From an uncultured Clostridia bacterium (lineage in GTDB: Bacteria > Bacillota > Clostridia > Christensenellales > Borkfalkiaceae), in the NCBI GenBank assembly GCA_947632165.1, contig CANROI010000066.1, positions 1-7,430 on the forward strand: a stretch of 7,430 nt of DNA, in the 5' to 3' direction. Below are positions 5,435 to 7,430 of the stretch, in pieces. Position 1 is the stretch's first letter, and the number at the start of each line of letters is the position of its first letter. The notes under the pieces are model-generated. The model searched no databases. It was not told the origin of the DNA and saw only the letters and a program-made list of their open reading frames with translations. The position numbers were made by a program, and so were the translations under genes.

Positions 5435-6736
5435 ATGAGAATGTACGACATCATCAAGAAGAAGCGGGACGGCGGCGAGCTCACGCGCGAAGAGATCGGA
5501 TTCTTTATCGGCGGCGTCACCGACGGGAGCATTCCCGATTATCAGATCACCGCGCTGCTCATGGCGATCTATTTCAGAGGCATGACGGTGCGGGAGACCT
5601 GTGATCTCACGTTCGCCGTCCGCGATTCGGGCGAAAAGGTCGATTTTTCCGCCATCAAGGGGATCCGCGCCGACAAACATTCGACGGGAGGCGTGGGGGA
5701 CAAGACGAGCCTTGTCGTCGCGCCCGTCGTGGCGTCGCTCGGCCTGAAAGTCGCCAAGATGAGCGGCAGGGGGCTCGGGCATACGGGCGGCACCGTCGAT
5801 AAGCTCGAGTCAATCGACGGCTTTCGCACCACCCTATCGGATGAGGAATTCATCGGGCAAGTGAACGGCATCGGGCTTGCGATCGTCGGGCAGTCCAAAC
5901 AGTTCGCCCCCGCGGATAAGAAGCTGTATGCGCTGCGCGACGTCACCGCGACGGTGGACAGCATGCCGCTGATCGCCGCAAGCATCATGGGCAAAAAGCT
6001 CGCCGCGGACGACGATTGCATCGTGCTCGACGTCAAGACGGGCAGCGGCTCCTTCATGAAGAGCGTGGAGGAGAGCCGGGCGCTCGCGCGGCTGATGGTG
6101 GACATCGGCAAAAGCGCCGGGAAAAAGATCGTCGCGCTGATTACGAATATGGACAGACCCCTGGGATATGCGATCGGCAATTCTCTCGAGGTGATCGAAG
6201 CGGTCGAGACATTGCACGGCCGCGGGCCGGAGGACCTCACCGAAGTCTGCATGACGCTTGCGGGCCGCATGCTCTCGCTCGCGGGATACGGCACGCCCGA
6301 GGCCTGTATGCAGATGGCGCGGCGCACCTTATCGGACGGCAGCGCCTTTCGCAAGCTGCTCGAAGCGGTCGGGACGCAGGGGGGCGATCCGAGGCTCATC
6401 GAGGACCCCGGAAGGTTCCCGCGCGCCAAGTTTTCGTTTTCGGTCCAAAGCGTCTCGGAGGGCTATATCCGTAGGGTGGATACCGAGGAATACGGCCTTG
6501 CAAGCCTCGCGCTCGGCGCGGGTCGGAATACGGCGGAGGACAAGATCGATTTCAGCGCGGGCATCTTTCTCAGAAAGAAGACGGGGGATCATGTCCGAAA
6601 AGGAGAGGAGATCGCAACGCTGTACAGCAGCGACCGGGAAAAATTCGCGCCCGCCGCGGCGAAATTACTCGCGGCAACGGAGATCGGCAGCGAGCGGCCC
6701 GAAGAAGAGGCGCTCGTCTATGACATCGTGGAGTAG
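5435..6736 (+). CDS. pdp: Pyrimidine-nucleoside phosphorylase
   Basis: Cytosolic NP-II family phosphorylase (433 aa, a typical length for Bacillus Pdp) that splits uridine, deoxyuridine and thymidine to the base and (deoxy)ribose-1-phosphate. The helical N-terminal domain (1-65) begins MRMYDIIKKK. The phosphate-binding signature KHSTGGVGDKTSL gives K81, H82 and S83, and MSGRGLGHTGGTVDKLES spans 109-126 with S110 and T120. Pyrimidine-contacting R168 (YALRDVTATVDS), S183 and K187 (AASIMGKK) fall at the same numbers as in the Geobacillus stearothermophilus enzyme. K108 before MSGRG is the Pdp-type residue, where E. coli thymidine phosphorylase has methionine, so Pdp is preferred over deoA and both ribo- and deoxyribonucleosides should be used. 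The C-terminal domain (about 345-433) carries the GDHVRKGEEIATLY segment typical of the family. It lies 13 bases after the nucleotidase and 3 bases before tdk. Confidence 0.96.
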   Translation: MRMYDIIKKKRDGGELTREEIGFFIGGVTDGSIPDYQITALLMAIYFRGMTVRETCDLTFAVRDSGEKVDFSAIKGIRADKHSTGGVGDKTSLVVAPVVASLGLKVAKMSGRGLGHTGGTVDKLESIDGFRTTLSDEEFIGQVNGIGLAIVGQSKQFAPADKKLYALRDVTATVDSMPLIAASIMGKKLAADDDCIVLDVKTGSGSFMKSVEESRALARLMVDIGKSAGKKIVALITNMDRPLGYAIGNSLEVIEAVETLHGRGPEDLTEVCMTLAGRMLSLAGYGTPEACMQMARRTLSDGSAFRKLLEAVGTQGGDPRLIEDPGRFPRAKFSFSVQSVSEGYIRRVDTEEYGLASLALGAGRNTAEDKIDFSAGIFLRKKTGDHVRKGEEIATLYSSDREKFAPAAAKLLAATEIGSERPEEEALVYDIVE

Positions 6737-6739
6737 ATC

Positions 6740-7318
6740 ATGGCAAAACTTTATTTCAAATTCGGGGCGATGGGCAGCTCCAAGACGGCACAGGCGCTGA
6801 TCACGAAATTCAATTACGAAGAACGCAACATGAAGGTCCTCCTTCTGAAGCCCGCGGTCGACACCCGCGACGGAGCCACGGTCGTCAGATCGCGGATCGG
6901 GCTCATGCAGGACGCCGTCGCCGTCGGCGAGAAGGAAGATCTCCATGCGCTGTATCTGGACCGGTATCCCGATTGCGACGTGATCATCGTGGACGAGTGC
7001 CAATTCCTGACGCCCGAACAAGTGGACCAGCTCGCGGACGTCGTCATCGAGAAGAACATCCCGGTGCTCTGCTTCGGGCTCTCGACCGACTTCACGACCC
7101 ATCTCTTCCCCGGCAGCAAGCGGCTCTTCGAGATCGCCGAATCCATCAGCGAGATCAAGTCGGTCTGCACATGCGGCGCCAAGGCAACGGTGAACGCAAG
7201 GATCGACGATCAAGGCAAGATCGTCACGGAGGGCTCGCAGATCTGCATCGGCGGGAACGACAGATATGTCGCCATGTGCAGAAAGTGCTGGCTGAAACAC
7301 AGGGCGGAACAGGTTTAA
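6740..7318 (+). CDS. tdk: Thymidine kinase, type II
   Basis: Cytosolic kinase that phosphorylates thymidine and deoxyuridine with ATP, the salvage branch opposing Pdp. The 192-aa protein has a P-loop GAMGSSKT (9-16), where the usual glycine before the lysine is serine (S14). VDECQFL (84-90) holds the catalytic base E86. GLSTDFTTHLFPGSKRLFE (113-131) precedes the zinc ribbon, whose ligands are C143 and C145 (CTCGAKA), then C180 and C183 (CRKCW). The lasso loop that binds thymidine lies between the cysteine pairs, about 150-178, including SQICIGGNDRY. The GAMGSSKT form resembles a subgroup I recall from Clostridia, so it is probably functional. The start lies 3 bases after pdp, with GTGGAG (6728-6733) as a modest ribosome binding site overlapping the pdp end. 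Confidence 0.95.
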   Translation: MAKLYFKFGAMGSSKTAQALITKFNYEERNMKVLLLKPAVDTRDGATVVRSRIGLMQDAVAVGEKEDLHALYLDRYPDCDVIIVDECQFLTPEQVDQLADVVIEKNIPVLCFGLSTDFTTHLFPGSKRLFEIAESISEIKSVCTCGAKATVNARIDDQGKIVTEGSQICIGGNDRYVAMCRKCWLKHRAEQV

Positions 7319-7325
7319 GAATCGT

Positions 7326-7430
7326 ATGCGAAACGTTTTCGGAAAAATCATACTGTTCGGGTTGACCGCGGCGGTCTGTCTCTTCCCCTCGGCGCAGCTT
7401 GCCGCGGCGGAGACGGACTACTATGCGCCC
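7326..7430 (+). CDS. N-terminus of an exported protein, truncated by the window end
   Basis: Only 35 codons are visible. They encode a clear Sec signal peptide: MRN, K7, a hydrophobic core IILFGLTAAVCLF (8-20), then PSAQLAAA with a likely signal peptidase I site after A28, giving a mature start ETDYYAP. C18 lies inside the hydrophobic core and is not in a good lipobox, so secretion or cell-wall release is more likely than lipidation. The family cannot be told from seven mature residues. It starts 7 bases after tdk with no terminator between, so it is probably co-transcribed with the nucleoside operon. The ribosome binding site is weak (AGG at 7311-7313 is distant, AAG nearer). A role in handling external nucleic acid or nucleotides is conceivable from context only. 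Confidence 0.75.
   Translation, partial: MRNVFGKIILFGLTAAVCLFPSAQLAAAETDYYAP

Overview
The window carries the 3' end of one gene, a divergently transcribed small helical protein, and then a tightly packed seven-gene plus-strand operon for nucleoside salvage and catabolism. It ends in the first 35 codons of an exported protein. The GC-rich coding sequence, strong AGGAGG-type ribosome binding sites, consensus SigA promoter, AAGC lipobox and protein types (433-aa pyrimidine-nucleoside phosphorylase, Clostridia-type thymidine kinase, helical protein of gut-Clostridia type) suggest a GC-rich member of the Bacillota, probably an uncultured clostridial or Christensenellales-like anaerobe. The phylum is an inference from style; no rRNA or marker gene is present.

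Layout: bases 1-80 are the C-terminus of an unidentified plus-strand protein. A 10-bp hairpin (81-105) with T-tracts on both sides acts as a shared convergent terminator. A minus-strand four-helix-type protein of unknown function lies at 109-543. The 168-base divergent intergenic region (544-711) holds short dyads near the minus-strand gene and a perfect-consensus promoter (TTGACA, 17 bp, TATAAT) for the operon. A 7+7 inverted repeat embraces the -10 box and is a candidate repressor operator.

Operon order: deoC (712-1371), deoD (1368-2081), deoB (2102-3265), cdd (3262-3663), a lipoprotein 5'-nucleotidase (3673-5421), pdp (5435-6736) and tdk (6740-7318), followed by a truncated gene for an exported protein (7326 onward). 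Junctions are 4-base ATGA overlaps or gaps of 3-20 bases, and no terminator is visible between genes, so one transcript is likely.

Together the genes describe an outside-in route. The surface nucleotidase strips phosphate from nucleotides outside the cell. Nucleosides then enter by a transporter not seen here. Cdd deaminates cytidine and deoxycytidine; DeoD and Pdp split purine and pyrimidine nucleosides to bases and (deoxy)ribose-1-phosphate; DeoB converts these to the 5-phosphates; DeoC cleaves deoxyribose-5-phosphate to glyceraldehyde-3-phosphate and acetaldehyde. Tdk returns thymidine and deoxyuridine to the nucleotide pool. The enzymes are known families with intact active-site motifs. 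The less ordinary points are the surface nucleotidase inside the operon with its Fn3-like and DxNxDGxCDxCG N-terminus, the trimmed DeoC tail, the dyad on the promoter, and the unknown flanking genes.
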